Source: UBA7398 sp964567545
GTDB taxonomy: Bacteria > Actinomycetota > Actinomycetes > Nanopelagicales > Nanopelagicaceae
DNA length: 13,345 nt
Reading direction: 5' to 3'
Assembly: GCA_964567545.1 (NCBI GenBank)
Contig: CAZMNB010000028.1
Span: 1 to 13,345, forward strand
Positions 1 through 6,727 of this stretch are shown in pieces; the stretch's first letter is position 1; each line of letters starts with the position of its first letter. Under the pieces are notes generated by a model. It searched no databases. It was not told the DNA's origin and was given only the letters and a program-made list of their open reading frames with translations. The translations under genes were made by a program, and so were the position numbers.

Positions 1-154
1 CTGCAGCAATCTCGACGAGATCAAGTCCGATTTCTTCGGCCATCCGAAGTGCGCTATCGATATCGATAACTCCGACTTGTTCGCCAGATGCTCCAATGAG
101 ACGAACTTCCGATTCGCGGATTCGATCATTGATGCGTGGTTCAGTGCTGATAAT
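1..154 (-). CDS. infC: Translation initiation factor IF-3, N-terminal part (cut by window edge)
   Basis: IF-3 binds the 30S subunit, prevents premature 50S joining and checks the start codon and initiator tRNA. The visible ~50 residues begin I-I-S-T-E-P-R-I-N-D-R-I-R and continue with EVRLIGASGEQVG and LDLVEIAA, the characteristic IF-3 N-domain. The rest lies beyond base 1. No ATG, GTG or TTG is in frame at the expected N-terminus. The plausible starts are ATT at 154-152 or ATC at 151-149, just after a GGGAG Shine-Dalgarno-like run at 161-157. Use of AUU by infC is the classic basis of IF-3 autoregulation in E. coli; applying it here is inference. ATC gives better spacing from GGAG (5 nt), while ATT (2 nt) matches the E. 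coli codon. The gene lies 241 nt downstream of fabI on the same strand, preceded by a hairpin-rich stretch. The identification is firm; the exact start codon is not. Confidence 0.93.
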   Translation of the reverse strand, partial: MISTEPRINDRIRESEVRLIGASGEQVGVIDIDSALRMAEEIGLDLVEIAA

Positions 155-395
155 TACTCCCTTTCATAAAAAATATAGAGCGAATTGTTGAGCCCTTGAA
201 TTTAATGAAAGTAGTTTTGCCGCAATGCGCACATAAGTGCTCATGACCGCATGAAATCTGCGATCTTCCTTGACCAGCTCGCTCACCTAAAAGTGGCGAC
301 GAAGGTGGGAGCGGCAGCTCCACTTGGCATCGGTTTCAAGAACCGAACGTGGCATAGATTAACGGATAACCGAAGAAATTCGAAATTGAGCGTAG
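155..395 (-). promoter_or_regulatory. Candidate structured 5' leader of infC
   Basis: These 241 nt between fabI and infC contain no ORF that I recognise. Read in the infC direction they hold a series of potential stem-loops. At 346-330 there is a perfect 6-bp stem, TCGGTT/AACCGA, with a 5-nt loop. At 321-308 there is GGAGC-TGCC-GCTCC, extendable to 325-302 with bulges. At 250-217 a long imperfect stem is capped by GCAC-TTAT-GTGC. At 196-177 there is a short stem followed by a T-run. Such density in an otherwise tightly packed region suggests a transcribed leader. A TAnnnT box (TAATCT, 361-356) near the fabI end could be its promoter, but the -35 match is poor. Infernal-type covariation has not been tested. 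The alternative is ordinary spacer left from a decayed gene. Confidence 0.4.
168..196 (-). terminator. Possible weak terminator/attenuator before infC
   Basis: In the infC direction, AGGGC (196-192) can pair with GCTCT (181-177), including one G-U pair, across a 10-nt loop. TATA and a run of six T follow (173-168). The stem is only 5 bp and would be weak alone. Its position just before the infC Shine-Dalgarno would suit an attenuator controlled by the upstream hairpins. It could equally be chance in A/T-rich sequence. Confidence 0.22.
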
Positions 396-1090
396 TTAAG
401 CGCCCATCCCGTGCAGACCGCCGTCAACATGAATGATTTCTGCAGTGGTTTTTGGGAACCAAGGCGAAAGTAGCGCGACCACAGCTTGTGCGGCTGGCAC
501 TGGATCGGTCACATCCCAATGCAATGGTGCTCGCTCATTCCAAACGGTTTCAAAATCAGAAAAACCCGGTATGGATTTTGCTGCCATAGTACGAATTGGA
601 CCGGCGGCAACCAAATTAACCCGAACATTTTCGCTTCCTAAATCTCGCGCTAAGTACCGCGATGTCGATTCAAGCGCAGCTTTCGCAACGCCCATCCAGT
701 CATATTTTGGCCAAGCCACCGATGCATCGAAATCTAAACCTACAACACTCGCGCCAGCTTCCTTATTAAATAGTGGCTTAGCGGCCATGGTTAAGGATTT
801 AAATGAGAATGCTGAAACCTGCATTGCTACTGCAACATCGCTCCACTCAGTATTTAAAAAATTTCCGCCCAATGCGCTTTCTGGCGCAAATCCAATTGAA
901 TGCACAACGCCATCTAAATGCGGTAAATGTTCTCTTACCCGATCTGGAAGTGCTGTTAAATCCTCAGAACTTGTGACATCCAATTGGATGACTGGCGCTA
1001 ATTTTGGTAATCGAGCAGCAATTCGCTCCGTTAAGCGTTGCACTCGGCCATAAGAACTAAGAATTACATTTGCACCTTCATCTTGTGCAA
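396..1090 (-). CDS. fabI: Enoyl-[acyl-carrier-protein] reductase (NADH), InhA/FabI type; 5' end lost in gap
   Basis: FabI reduces trans-2-enoyl-ACP to acyl-ACP, the last step of each fatty-acid elongation cycle, in the cytoplasm. The visible 230 residues begin A-Q-D-E-G-A-N-V-I-L next to the N-run and end G-M-G-A before TAA (398-396). Family hallmarks are LDGVVHSIGFAP, GLDFDAS, the Tyr-x6-Lys catalytic pair in YDWMGVAK (Tyr codon 704-702, Lys codon 683-681), NLVAAGPIRT and the C-terminal IIHVDGG. By comparison with InhA (recalled), about 28 N-terminal residues are missing, including the glycine-rich NAD-binding turn; these lie in the assembly gap. A GTG at 1043-1041 could be mistaken for the start, but the frame stays open and homologous upstream of it. 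The preceding gene is fabG, the same order as mabA-inhA of mycobacteria, so the two are probably co-transcribed. Confidence 0.95.
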
Positions 1091-1190
1091 NNNNNNNNNN
1101 NNNNNNNNNNNNNNNNNNNNNNNNNNNNNNNNNNNNNNNNNNNNNNNNNNNNNNNNNNNNNNNNNNNNNNNNNNNNNNNNNNNNNNNNNN
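1091..1190. other. Assembly gap (100 N placeholder)
   Basis: Exactly 100 N separate the truncated fabG 3' end from the truncated fabI 5' end. Both flanks stay in frame with their families. Exactly 100 is a common default for a gap of unknown size, and the missing coding sequence is estimated at about 300 nt, so the true distance is probably longer. Confidence 0.99.
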
Positions 1191-1672
1191 CGGCTACCTA
1201 ACTCTTTGGCCAGTGACTTAACCATTCCGATCAACCCAGCTTTACTGGCAGCGTAATTTACTTGGCCGGCTGAACCCATACTTCCAACGACAGAACCAAT
1301 AAAAATCATACTTCCGCGTTTTAATTTAAGCATTGCCTTGCTGGCTCGTCGTGCTACCCGAAACGATCCCATTAGGTTTGCTTGGAATACATCTTCAAAA
1401 TCTGCATCGCTCATTCGTAAAACCAAACCATCTCGAGTGATTCCAGCATTCGATACTAAAACTTCAATCGGACCATGGGTTTTTTCAATTTCGTCAAAAC
1501 CCGCTTCAACGCTCTCGGTTGAAGTGACATCCATCTTTACTGATCGCAAATGCGCAGGTGGGTTACCACTTCGGTAGGTGATAATTACATTGTCACCTAA
1601 AGATTGAAAATGTTCCGCTATGGCTAGACCGATGCCTCGATTTCCACCAGTTACCAAGACATTCCGCGACAT
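1191..1672 (-). CDS. fabG: 3-oxoacyl-[acyl-carrier-protein] reductase, MabA/FabG type; 3' end lost in gap
   Basis: FabG reduces 3-oxoacyl-ACP to 3-hydroxyacyl-ACP with NADPH in the elongation cycle. The visible 160 residues form a classical short-chain dehydrogenase. They include the cofactor motif TGGNRGIG (8-15), the SNAG motif (74-77), Asn99, catalytic Ser127 in FIGSVVGS, and Tyr140/Lys144 in YAASK. The sequence stops at KELGS plus a partial Arg codon at the N-run. About 73 residues, including the region leading to the final VDGG motif, are missing compared with MabA (recalled length 247). The start ATG at 1672 gives MSRNVLVTGG, placing the glycine motif close to the N-terminus as expected. 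No good Shine-Dalgarno is present; instead TAGATT lies exactly 6 nt upstream, suggesting a leaderless mRNA. It is divergent from the DUF3099 gene. Confidence 0.95.
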
Positions 1673-1678
1673 GTGCGA

Positions 1679-1684
1679 AATCTA
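1679..1684 (-). promoter_or_regulatory. Putative -10 box of fabG (leaderless promoter)
   Basis: TAGATT fits TAnnnT and ends six bases before the fabG ATG, so transcription would start on or next to the A of the start codon. No clear -35 element is visible. The same geometry occurs at the divergent DUF3099 gene and at ctaA. Confidence 0.5.
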
Positions 1685-1738
1685 CCTGTTACTCAGGCGT
1701 AAGTTGGAATTGAAGGTGCGACGAAGTGGCATGAGTCT

Positions 1739-1744
1739 TAGGCT
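1739..1744 (+). promoter_or_regulatory. Putative -10 box of the DUF3099 gene (leaderless promoter)
   Basis: TAGGCT fits TAnnnT and ends six bases before the GTG start at 1751. No strong Shine-Dalgarno occurs at a usual distance, and no -35 match is obvious. It faces away from the fabG box, leaving 54 bp between the two hexamers. Confidence 0.45.
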
Positions 1745-1750
1745 GAGCAT

Positions 1751-2032
1751 GTGAAAGTTCATCGGATAACATCAGCGCAATTCGGACTCAGTGATGATCT
1801 TCCCGGAAGACAGAAGCGCTATTTCATTTCTATGATGATTCGCACCCTTTGTTTTATTCTCACCGTGGTTACGCCATCTCCATATCGCTGGTTTTTTCTG
1901 ATAGGCGCGTTAACCCTTCCCTATATCGCTGTAATTATTGCAAACGCAGGGCGAGAAACTGTTTCTGGAAATACTTCTTACTTCAATGCAAACTCAAAAG
2001 AGATCACTACCGGTGATGAGATTACTAAATAA
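1751..2032 (+). CDS. DUF3099 family small membrane protein
   Basis: A 93-residue protein that I match by memory to DUF3099, an actinobacterial family of unknown function. The N-terminus HRITSAQFGLSDD-PGRQKRYFISM is followed by two predicted membrane segments (about residues 25-41 and 46-66), joined by a very short turn TPSPYRW. An Arg-Glu pair (68-69) and a polar tail follow. The start is a GTG; it directly precedes the conserved HRIT motif, and TAGGCT six bases upstream supports it as a leaderless start. SURF1 follows after 17 nt on the same strand, so the two probably share a transcript. That could hint at a link to the respiratory membrane, but no enzymatic motif is visible and I assign no function. 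Confidence 0.82.
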   Translation: MKVHRITSAQFGLSDDLPGRQKRYFISMMIRTLCFILTVVTPSPYRWFFLIGALTLPYIAVIIANAGRETVSGNTSYFNANSKEITTGDEITK

Positions 2033-2049
2033 TTAAGTAAGATTTCGCT

Positions 2050-2787
2050 ATGAAGCGTGCACTACTCTCCCCGGTCGCAATCGGATTAACTCTATTGATG
2101 TTCTTAACTATTGCAGGTTGTGCAAAGGCTGGCTTCTGGCAATTTCACCGAGGCGTTGCCCGTCATGATGCAAATGCTCAAATTAAATCCAATATTGCTC
2201 GTACCCCTATGTCCGAATCTCAATTCAATTCTCTGGTTACAGACGATGCTGCATTGCGCGCCAATCAATGGCGGACCGTAACCGTGTCGGGAACTTTCAT
2301 CCCAGAACATGAACTTCTGCTAAGAAACCGTTATACCGAAGGTAAATATGGATTTGGCGTAATCACTCTATTTAAAATGGCCAACGGAGAAATTTTCTGG
2401 GTTGATCGAGGTTGGATTCAGGCGGGCAAAGATGCCAAAACTCCACCTAATGTTGAAGTAACTACAAACGATCAAATACGGATCACTGCAAGGTTACGTA
2501 CAAATGATTTGAATAACCGAGTGCAAGGAAGTTTTTTCGCTTTACCTAGCGGTAAATCATCAGAATTAAAAAATTGGGATGAAACGCAATCGATCGCAAC
2601 TGCAAATTTTTCGCTTGATTTACTAGAGGCTAGTGATCCACGATTAACTCCAAAGTTTCCTAATGAACTGCCAGAGTTAACCGACGGACCGCATTTTGCT
2701 TATGCCCTGCAATGGTTACTATTTGGTTTACTTGCGCTTTTTGGCCGAGTACTTATCTTCCGAGAAGAGTTACGCGCCAGCAAGTGA
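2050..2787 (+). CDS. SURF1 family cytochrome c oxidase assembly protein
   Basis: SURF1/Shy1 proteins help insert heme A into subunit I of aa3-type cytochrome c oxidase at the cytoplasmic membrane. This 245-residue protein has the expected layout: an N-terminal membrane segment (about 8-27) leading into the GxWQ motif (G28, W30, Q31) with R34, a periplasmic domain with NRY (93-95) and VDRGW (118-122), then H215 and ALQW (219-222) at the start of the C-terminal membrane segment (about 217-237). Length is normal for the bacterial family. It follows the DUF3099 gene by 17 nt. Its 3' end overlaps the stop of the convergent ABC exporter gene by 18 nt. The assignment fits with ctaA (heme A synthase) elsewhere in the window, implying a heme-A oxidase. 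Heme binding itself cannot be judged from sequence. Confidence 0.9.
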   Translation: MKRALLSPVAIGLTLLMFLTIAGCAKAGFWQFHRGVARHDANAQIKSNIARTPMSESQFNSLVTDDAALRANQWRTVTVSGTFIPEHELLLRNRYTEGKYGFGVITLFKMANGEIFWVDRGWIQAGKDAKTPPNVEVTTNDQIRITARLRTNDLNNRVQGSFFALPSGKSSELKNWDETQSIATANFSLDLLEASDPRLTPKFPNELPELTDGPHFAYALQWLLFGLLALFGRVLIFREELRASK

Positions 2788-4635
2788 TTGTCTAGCGTAT
2801 AAATCGGAATAAAGTCCCGATTTCCTAACTAAGTCGTCATGCTTGCCTCGCTCCACGATAACTCCGTCCTGTAAAACCAATATTTGATCGGCAGCCCGAA
2901 CTGTTGAGAGTCGATGTGCAATCACAATGCTGGTGCGGCCTTTTAAAGCAAACGCCAACGCTTCTTGAACTAGCGCTTCATTCTCAGAATCTAAATGCGC
3001 AGTTGCTTCGTCGAGGATAACAATTCTTGGCGCTTTCAATAACAATCGAGCAATAGCTAACCGTTGTTTCTCGCCACCAGATAATCTATGTCCGCGCTCC
3101 CCTACGACAGTGTCAAAACCATTTGGTAACGAAGCAATTAATTCCCAAATTTGCGCAGCTTCACAAACAGTTCGCAATTCCGATTCAGATGCATCATTTT
3201 TAGCGTAATAGAGATTTGCAGCGATGGAATCATGAAACATATGGGCATCCTGCGTTACTACACCAATTGCATCTCGCAATGATGCTATTTTCAAATCTTT
3301 GATATCGATGCCATCAACTTCAATCGCGCCTTCTGTAACATCATAAAGTCTTGGCACTAACGCACTGATAGTGGTTTTCCCAGCGCCGGAGGGCCCAACT
3401 AAGGCAGTTAGCGTGCCGGGTGCGCACTCAAAAGTAATTCCTCGTAATATTTCACCGCTCTCTATTGTTTCTGGCTTAGCAACCGATTCCAAAGATGCAA
3501 GTGATATCTCATCAGCCTTAGGATACGAAAATTTAACATCTTTAAATGAAATGCTTAAAGATTTGTTAGGTAATGAAACAGCTGAAACTTTATCCTTAAC
3601 CATCGGTTCTAAATCAAGAACTTCAAAAACTCTCTCGAACGAGACTAGCGCCGTCATTACATCCACTCGCACATTTGAAAGCGCAGTCAACGGCCCATAT
3701 AACCGAGCAAGTAATGAAGTTATTGCGATTAGTGTGCCAACAGTCACAGCGCCATTAATCGCTAAGTGACCACCAATCCCATAAGCAAAAGCCGTTGCAA
3801 TCGCCGCGATAGACGTTAACGCTATAAAGAAGATTCGGTTTAATAGCGCAATACTGATTCCGATGTTAGCAACTTTCCTTGCCCGGCTTGAAAAATAATC
3901 ACGTTCGGCAACAGGATCACCGTAAAGAGACACTAGTAAAGCGCCAGATACATTGAAACGCTCCGTCATAGTAGATGACATCTCTGCATTTAAGTTAAAG
4001 GATTCCCTCGTGAGCTTCTGAAGTTTTTTTCCTACCCACTTAGTTGGAATTAGAAAAACCGGTAAGAGGACTAGCGAAACTATCGTTATCTGCCAAGAAA
4101 GAATCAACATCGTTACTGTAACTAAAACTAAACTTATTACATTGCTGATAACGCCGGATAGTGTTGCGGTAAATGCTTGTTGCGCTCCGATTACATCAGA
4201 ATTTATTCGCGATATTAAAGCTCCGGTTTGCGTTCGAGTAAAAAATGCAATTGATTGGCGCTGCACGTGTTGAAATACTTTAGTTCTTAAATCGTAAATT
4301 AGTCCTTCCCCGATTCGCGCGGAAAACCATCGCCCAGCCATGCTAAGTAGCGCATCAAATATTGCAAGAACTCCGACAGCTACTGCTAGCTTTGTAACTA
4401 AATTAGCATCTCCAGGAATCACGCCTTGATCAATTAATCGTCTTAAAAGAAGTGGGGTTGCTACAACCAAAAAGGCATCCAACACAACCGTTATTAAGTA
4501 AATTATTAACGAGGACTTATACGGAGACGCAAAACTAGCAATTCTCTTAATAGTCCCTGGTTTTAGTTTTTGGTCCTTAACCGATTGATCTTGAGTTAGC
4601 GATCTAAACGACATCCAGGTTGCATGCATTGACAT
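2770..4635 (-). CDS. ABC transporter, fused membrane and ATPase domains (exporter type)
   Basis: A 621-residue half-transporter of the ABC exporter type, probably working as a dimer in the membrane. The transmembrane domain (about 35-320, six predicted helices) is followed by an ATPase domain. This carries the A-loop Tyr371, Walker A GPSGAGKTT (414-422), Q-loop Gln462, signature LSGGEKQ (518-524), Walker B RIVILDE (537-543, catalytic Glu543) and switch His574. A roughly 20-residue acidic/serine insert lies between the A-loop and Walker A, a feature I recall from actinobacterial homologues. The start ATG at 4635 lies 3 nt after the DUF59 stop; a second ATG at 4629 is also possible. Substrate is unknown: most relatives are labelled multidrug or lipid exporters. 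Its position at the end of the suf unit raises an Atm1-like sulfur-compound role, but that is speculation from context only. Confidence 0.92.
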   Translation of the reverse strand: MSMHATWMSFRSLTQDQSVKDQKLKPGTIKRIASFASPYKSSLIIYLITVVLDAFLVVATPLLLRRLIDQGVIPGDANLVTKLAVAVGVLAIFDALLSMAGRWFSARIGEGLIYDLRTKVFQHVQRQSIAFFTRTQTGALISRINSDVIGAQQAFTATLSGVISNVISLVLVTVTMLILSWQITIVSLVLLPVFLIPTKWVGKKLQKLTRESFNLNAEMSSTMTERFNVSGALLVSLYGDPVAERDYFSSRARKVANIGISIALLNRIFFIALTSIAAIATAFAYGIGGHLAINGAVTVGTLIAITSLLARLYGPLTALSNVRVDVMTALVSFERVFEVLDLEPMVKDKVSAVSLPNKSLSISFKDVKFSYPKADEISLASLESVAKPETIESGEILRGITFECAPGTLTALVGPSGAGKTTISALVPRLYDVTEGAIEVDGIDIKDLKIASLRDAIGVVTQDAHMFHDSIAANLYYAKNDASESELRTVCEAAQIWELIASLPNGFDTVVGERGHRLSGGEKQRLAIARLLLKAPRIVILDEATAHLDSENEALVQEALAFALKGRTSIVIAHRLSTVRAADQILVLQDGVIVERGKHDDLVRKSGLYSDLYARQSLAGA

Positions 4636-4638
4636 GGG

Positions 4639-4959
4639 CTATACAGTAAACCCAATCGCGCGGAGTTGTTCTCGGCCATCATCTGAGATTTTATTTGGAC
4701 CCCAGGGTGGCATCCAAACCCAATTAATCTTTACATCATTCACTAAATCTTGCAGTACTTGCCTAGTTTGATCTTCAATCACATCTTGCAATGGACAGGC
4801 GGCGGAAGTAAGGGTCATATCTAGCACTGCGATATTTGAACTATCGATGGAAATATCGTAAACAAGTCCAAGATCAATCACATTGATCCCAAGTTCAGGA
4901 TCAATTACATCTTTCATCGCCTCAGTGACATCTTCAGATGTTGCTATCTTCTCAACCAT
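4639..4959 (-). CDS. Metal-sulfur cluster assembly factor (DUF59/MIP18 family)
   Basis: A 106-residue single-domain DUF59 protein. Hallmarks are DPELGINVIDLGLVYDI (20-36), the conserved cysteine C55 in TSAACPL, and the C-terminal PPWGPNKIS...GREQLRAIGF stretch. Members of this family (MIP18/CIA2 in eukaryotes, SufT in bacteria) take part in Fe-S protein maturation; the cysteine is considered important. The start ATG at 4959 is preceded by a strong GGGGAGAG Shine-Dalgarno, consistent with the 36-nt gap after sufU, the longest spacer in the suf unit. The order sufU-DUF59 matches what I recall for M. tuberculosis Rv1465-Rv1466 and Streptomyces. The ABC exporter gene follows only 3 nt later. Whether it carries clusters or only helps transfer is unknown. 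Confidence 0.9.
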   Translation of the reverse strand: MVEKIATSEDVTEAMKDVIDPELGINVIDLGLVYDISIDSSNIAVLDMTLTSAACPLQDVIEDQTRQVLQDLVNDVKINWVWMPPWGPNKISDDGREQLRAIGFTV

Positions 4960-4995
4960 TCTCTCCCCTATCGATTTCTGGTAATTTTCGTAAAA

Positions 4996-5436
4996 CTATT
5001 TTTTAGCTAGACCTTGAGAAAGCGCATCTTTGAAAGCCATCCAACCAATCAAAGCGCATTTAACCCGGGCTGGGAATTTCGATACTCCAGCAAATGCAAC
5101 ACCGTCTCCGATAATCTCGTCATCACCAGTTAATTTGCCCTTACTTTGGATAACTTCGACAAAACTATCAAGTATGGACAACGCTTCATTAATTGGTCTC
5201 CCAGTCAGCAAATCCGACATAACCGAGGTACTTGCTTGCGAGATTGAACAACCGACTCCATCCCAAGTTATATGCTCGACCATCTCGCCATTGAGATGCA
5301 GATTTAAAACGATTTCATCACCACAACTCGTATTCAAGTGTGTGACTTGCGCAATTGGATCTGGTAGCAATTTTTTATTCAATGGATTTTTATAATGATC
5401 CAAAATAACTTCCTGGTAGAGCGAATCTAGGTTCAT
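4996..5436 (-). CDS. sufU: SufU, zinc-dependent sulfur acceptor for SufS
   Basis: SufU accepts persulfide sulfur from SufS and passes it to the SufBCD scaffold. From the ATG at 5436 it has 146 residues. The four zinc/sulfur-transfer residues of the B. subtilis type are present: C38 and D40 in NTSCGDE, C63 in GVGCSISQAS, and C127 in ARVKCALIGW. The stretch between C63 and C127 is long, as in SufU rather than in IscU. This start makes a TGATG overlap with the sufS stop, indicating translational coupling; an in-frame TTG at 5439 would add one residue. Adjacency to sufS is the typical arrangement of the SufS-SufU pair that replaces SufE in Gram-positive bacteria. Confidence 0.95.
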   Translation of the reverse strand: MNLDSLYQEVILDHYKNPLNKKLLPDPIAQVTHLNTSCGDEIVLNLHLNGEMVEHITWDGVGCSISQASTSVMSDLLTGRPINEALSILDSFVEVIQSKGKLTGDDEIIGDGVAFAGVSKFPARVKCALIGWMAFKDALSQGLAKK

Positions 5437-6710
5437 CAACTTCTCGATTTCGTGCGCGGTGCAGTAAAAAAATCTTTAGCTTCATATATCCCAGAAATCA
5501 ATGCATCAATGTCGCTGAAGTCATTATAAAAATATAAAGATGCGCGGGTGGTTGCTGGAACCTTTAAAACTCGCATCAATGGCCATGCACAGTGATGACC
5601 AGTTCGAACCGCGATCCCGTTCTGGTCTAGCGCCTGTCCCAAATCGTGTGGATGGATGTTCTCCATCGTGAATGAAAATACCGATCCACGATTGGCAGTA
5701 TCTACCGGGCCAATAATCTTCAATCCGGCAACGCTTTGTAATTTCGCTAAGGCATACTCTGTTAACGCAACTTCATGGTTATGGATTTTCTCCATTCCGA
5801 TTTCATTTAGATAACGGATAGCGGCGCCAAGACCAATCGCCTGTGCCATGTTCGGAACACCTGCTTCGAAACGTTGTGGCGTTTCTGCAAAAGTAGCTGT
5901 GGACATAGTTACAGATTCGATCATTGAACCACCAGTTAAGAAAGGTTCCATCTCGTTTAACAATTCAGCCCGACCCCAAAGAATCCCAACGCCTGTGGGT
6001 CCCACAGCTTTATGTCCCGAGAATGCTAAGAAGTCGATCTCCAATTCTTTTACGTCAACTTTGAAATGTGGGACTGACTGGCATGCATCAAGTATAAAAA
6101 GTGCGCCAACACTTTTTGCTGCGGTCGCCAGATATTTTATTGGATTTATGGTGCCGAGAACATTTGATTGATGTGTTATTGCAACAATTTTAGTTTTAGA
6201 ATTGATAATGCTATCGATATTACTTAAATCCAACCGACCCTCGGCGGTAACTGGCAACCAAGTAAGTTCGGCACCAGTTCTAGCTGCTAATTGTTGCCAA
6301 GGAATCAAATTTGCGTGATGTTCCATCTCGGATACCACAATTCGATCGCCAGGATTTAAATGAAACCTAGAACCTTTTCCGGAATTACTAAAAGAGTAAG
6401 CAAGTAGATTTAAAGATTCAGTTGCGCTCTTCGTGAAAACAATTTCCGACCCTTCGCTATTGAGGAAGCGAGCTACTTCTAAACGAGCTTCCTCATATAG
6501 TTCGGTAGCTTCTTCGGCTAACTGGTGAGCCCCGCGATGAACTGCGGAATTATGATTTTCATAGAAGTCGCGTTCAGCATCAAGTACCGTTTTTGGTTTA
6601 TGCGAAGTAGCCCCACTATCTAGATAGATTAACCGTTTTCCATCGCGAATTGTGCGATTAAATATCGGAAAATCTCGCTTAATCGCAGCGACATCCAACA
6701 AACTTTGCAT
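5436..6710 (-). CDS. sufS: Cysteine desulfurase SufS (PLP-dependent)
   Basis: SufS removes sulfur from L-cysteine, leaving alanine and a protein persulfide that SufU collects. The 424-residue protein is full length for group II desulfurases. Visible landmarks are LDSGATSHKP (30-39), the cofactor-stacking His131 in SEMEHHANL, Asp208 and Gln211 in LDACQSV, the PLP Schiff-base lysine K234 in SGHKAVGPTG, and the persulfide cysteine C374 in RTGHHCAWP. The ATG at 6710 has a GAGGGA Shine-Dalgarno just upstream, and the first residues align with the usual N-terminus (VAAIKRDFPIF). It lies 17 nt downstream of sufC and overlaps sufU. All key residues are present, so the enzyme should be active. Confidence 0.97.
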   Translation of the reverse strand: MQSLLDVAAIKRDFPIFNRTIRDGKRLIYLDSGATSHKPKTVLDAERDFYENHNSAVHRGAHQLAEEATELYEEARLEVARFLNSEGSEIVFTKSATESLNLLAYSFSNSGKGSRFHLNPGDRIVVSEMEHHANLIPWQQLAARTGAELTWLPVTAEGRLDLSNIDSIINSKTKIVAITHQSNVLGTINPIKYLATAAKSVGALFILDACQSVPHFKVDVKELEIDFLAFSGHKAVGPTGVGILWGRAELLNEMEPFLTGGSMIESVTMSTATFAETPQRFEAGVPNMAQAIGLGAAIRYLNEIGMEKIHNHEVALTEYALAKLQSVAGLKIIGPVDTANRGSVFSFTMENIHPHDLGQALDQNGIAVRTGHHCAWPLMRVLKVPATTRASLYFYNDFSDIDALISGIYEAKDFFTAPRTKSRS

Positions 6711-6727
6711 CTTCCCTCTATCTGGAA

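Noticed and set aside
141..323. 60-codon minus-strand ORF with a CGHEHLCAHCGK zinc-ribbon-like stretch before infC
   Set aside because: The cysteines fall in the 250-217 hairpin sequence, there is no good ribosome site for the ORF start, and the rest of the protein resembles nothing. RNA structure explains the pattern better, though a short peptide cannot be fully excluded.
330..346. tRNA T-arm-like stem-loop
   Set aside because: The loop lacks the TTCRANY pattern and no acceptor, D or anticodon arms are present at the right spacing.
433..1053. Long plus-strand ORF (206 codons) opposite fabI
   Set aside because: It mirrors the fabI coding region, has no recognisable domain, and the minus-strand frame is a clear enoyl-ACP reductase.
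2050..2787. Lipobox-like IAGC at residues 21-24 of SURF1
   Set aside because: The cysteine lies within the first membrane segment immediately before the GxWQ motif, as in ordinary two-helix SURF1 proteins, so lipoprotein processing is unlikely.
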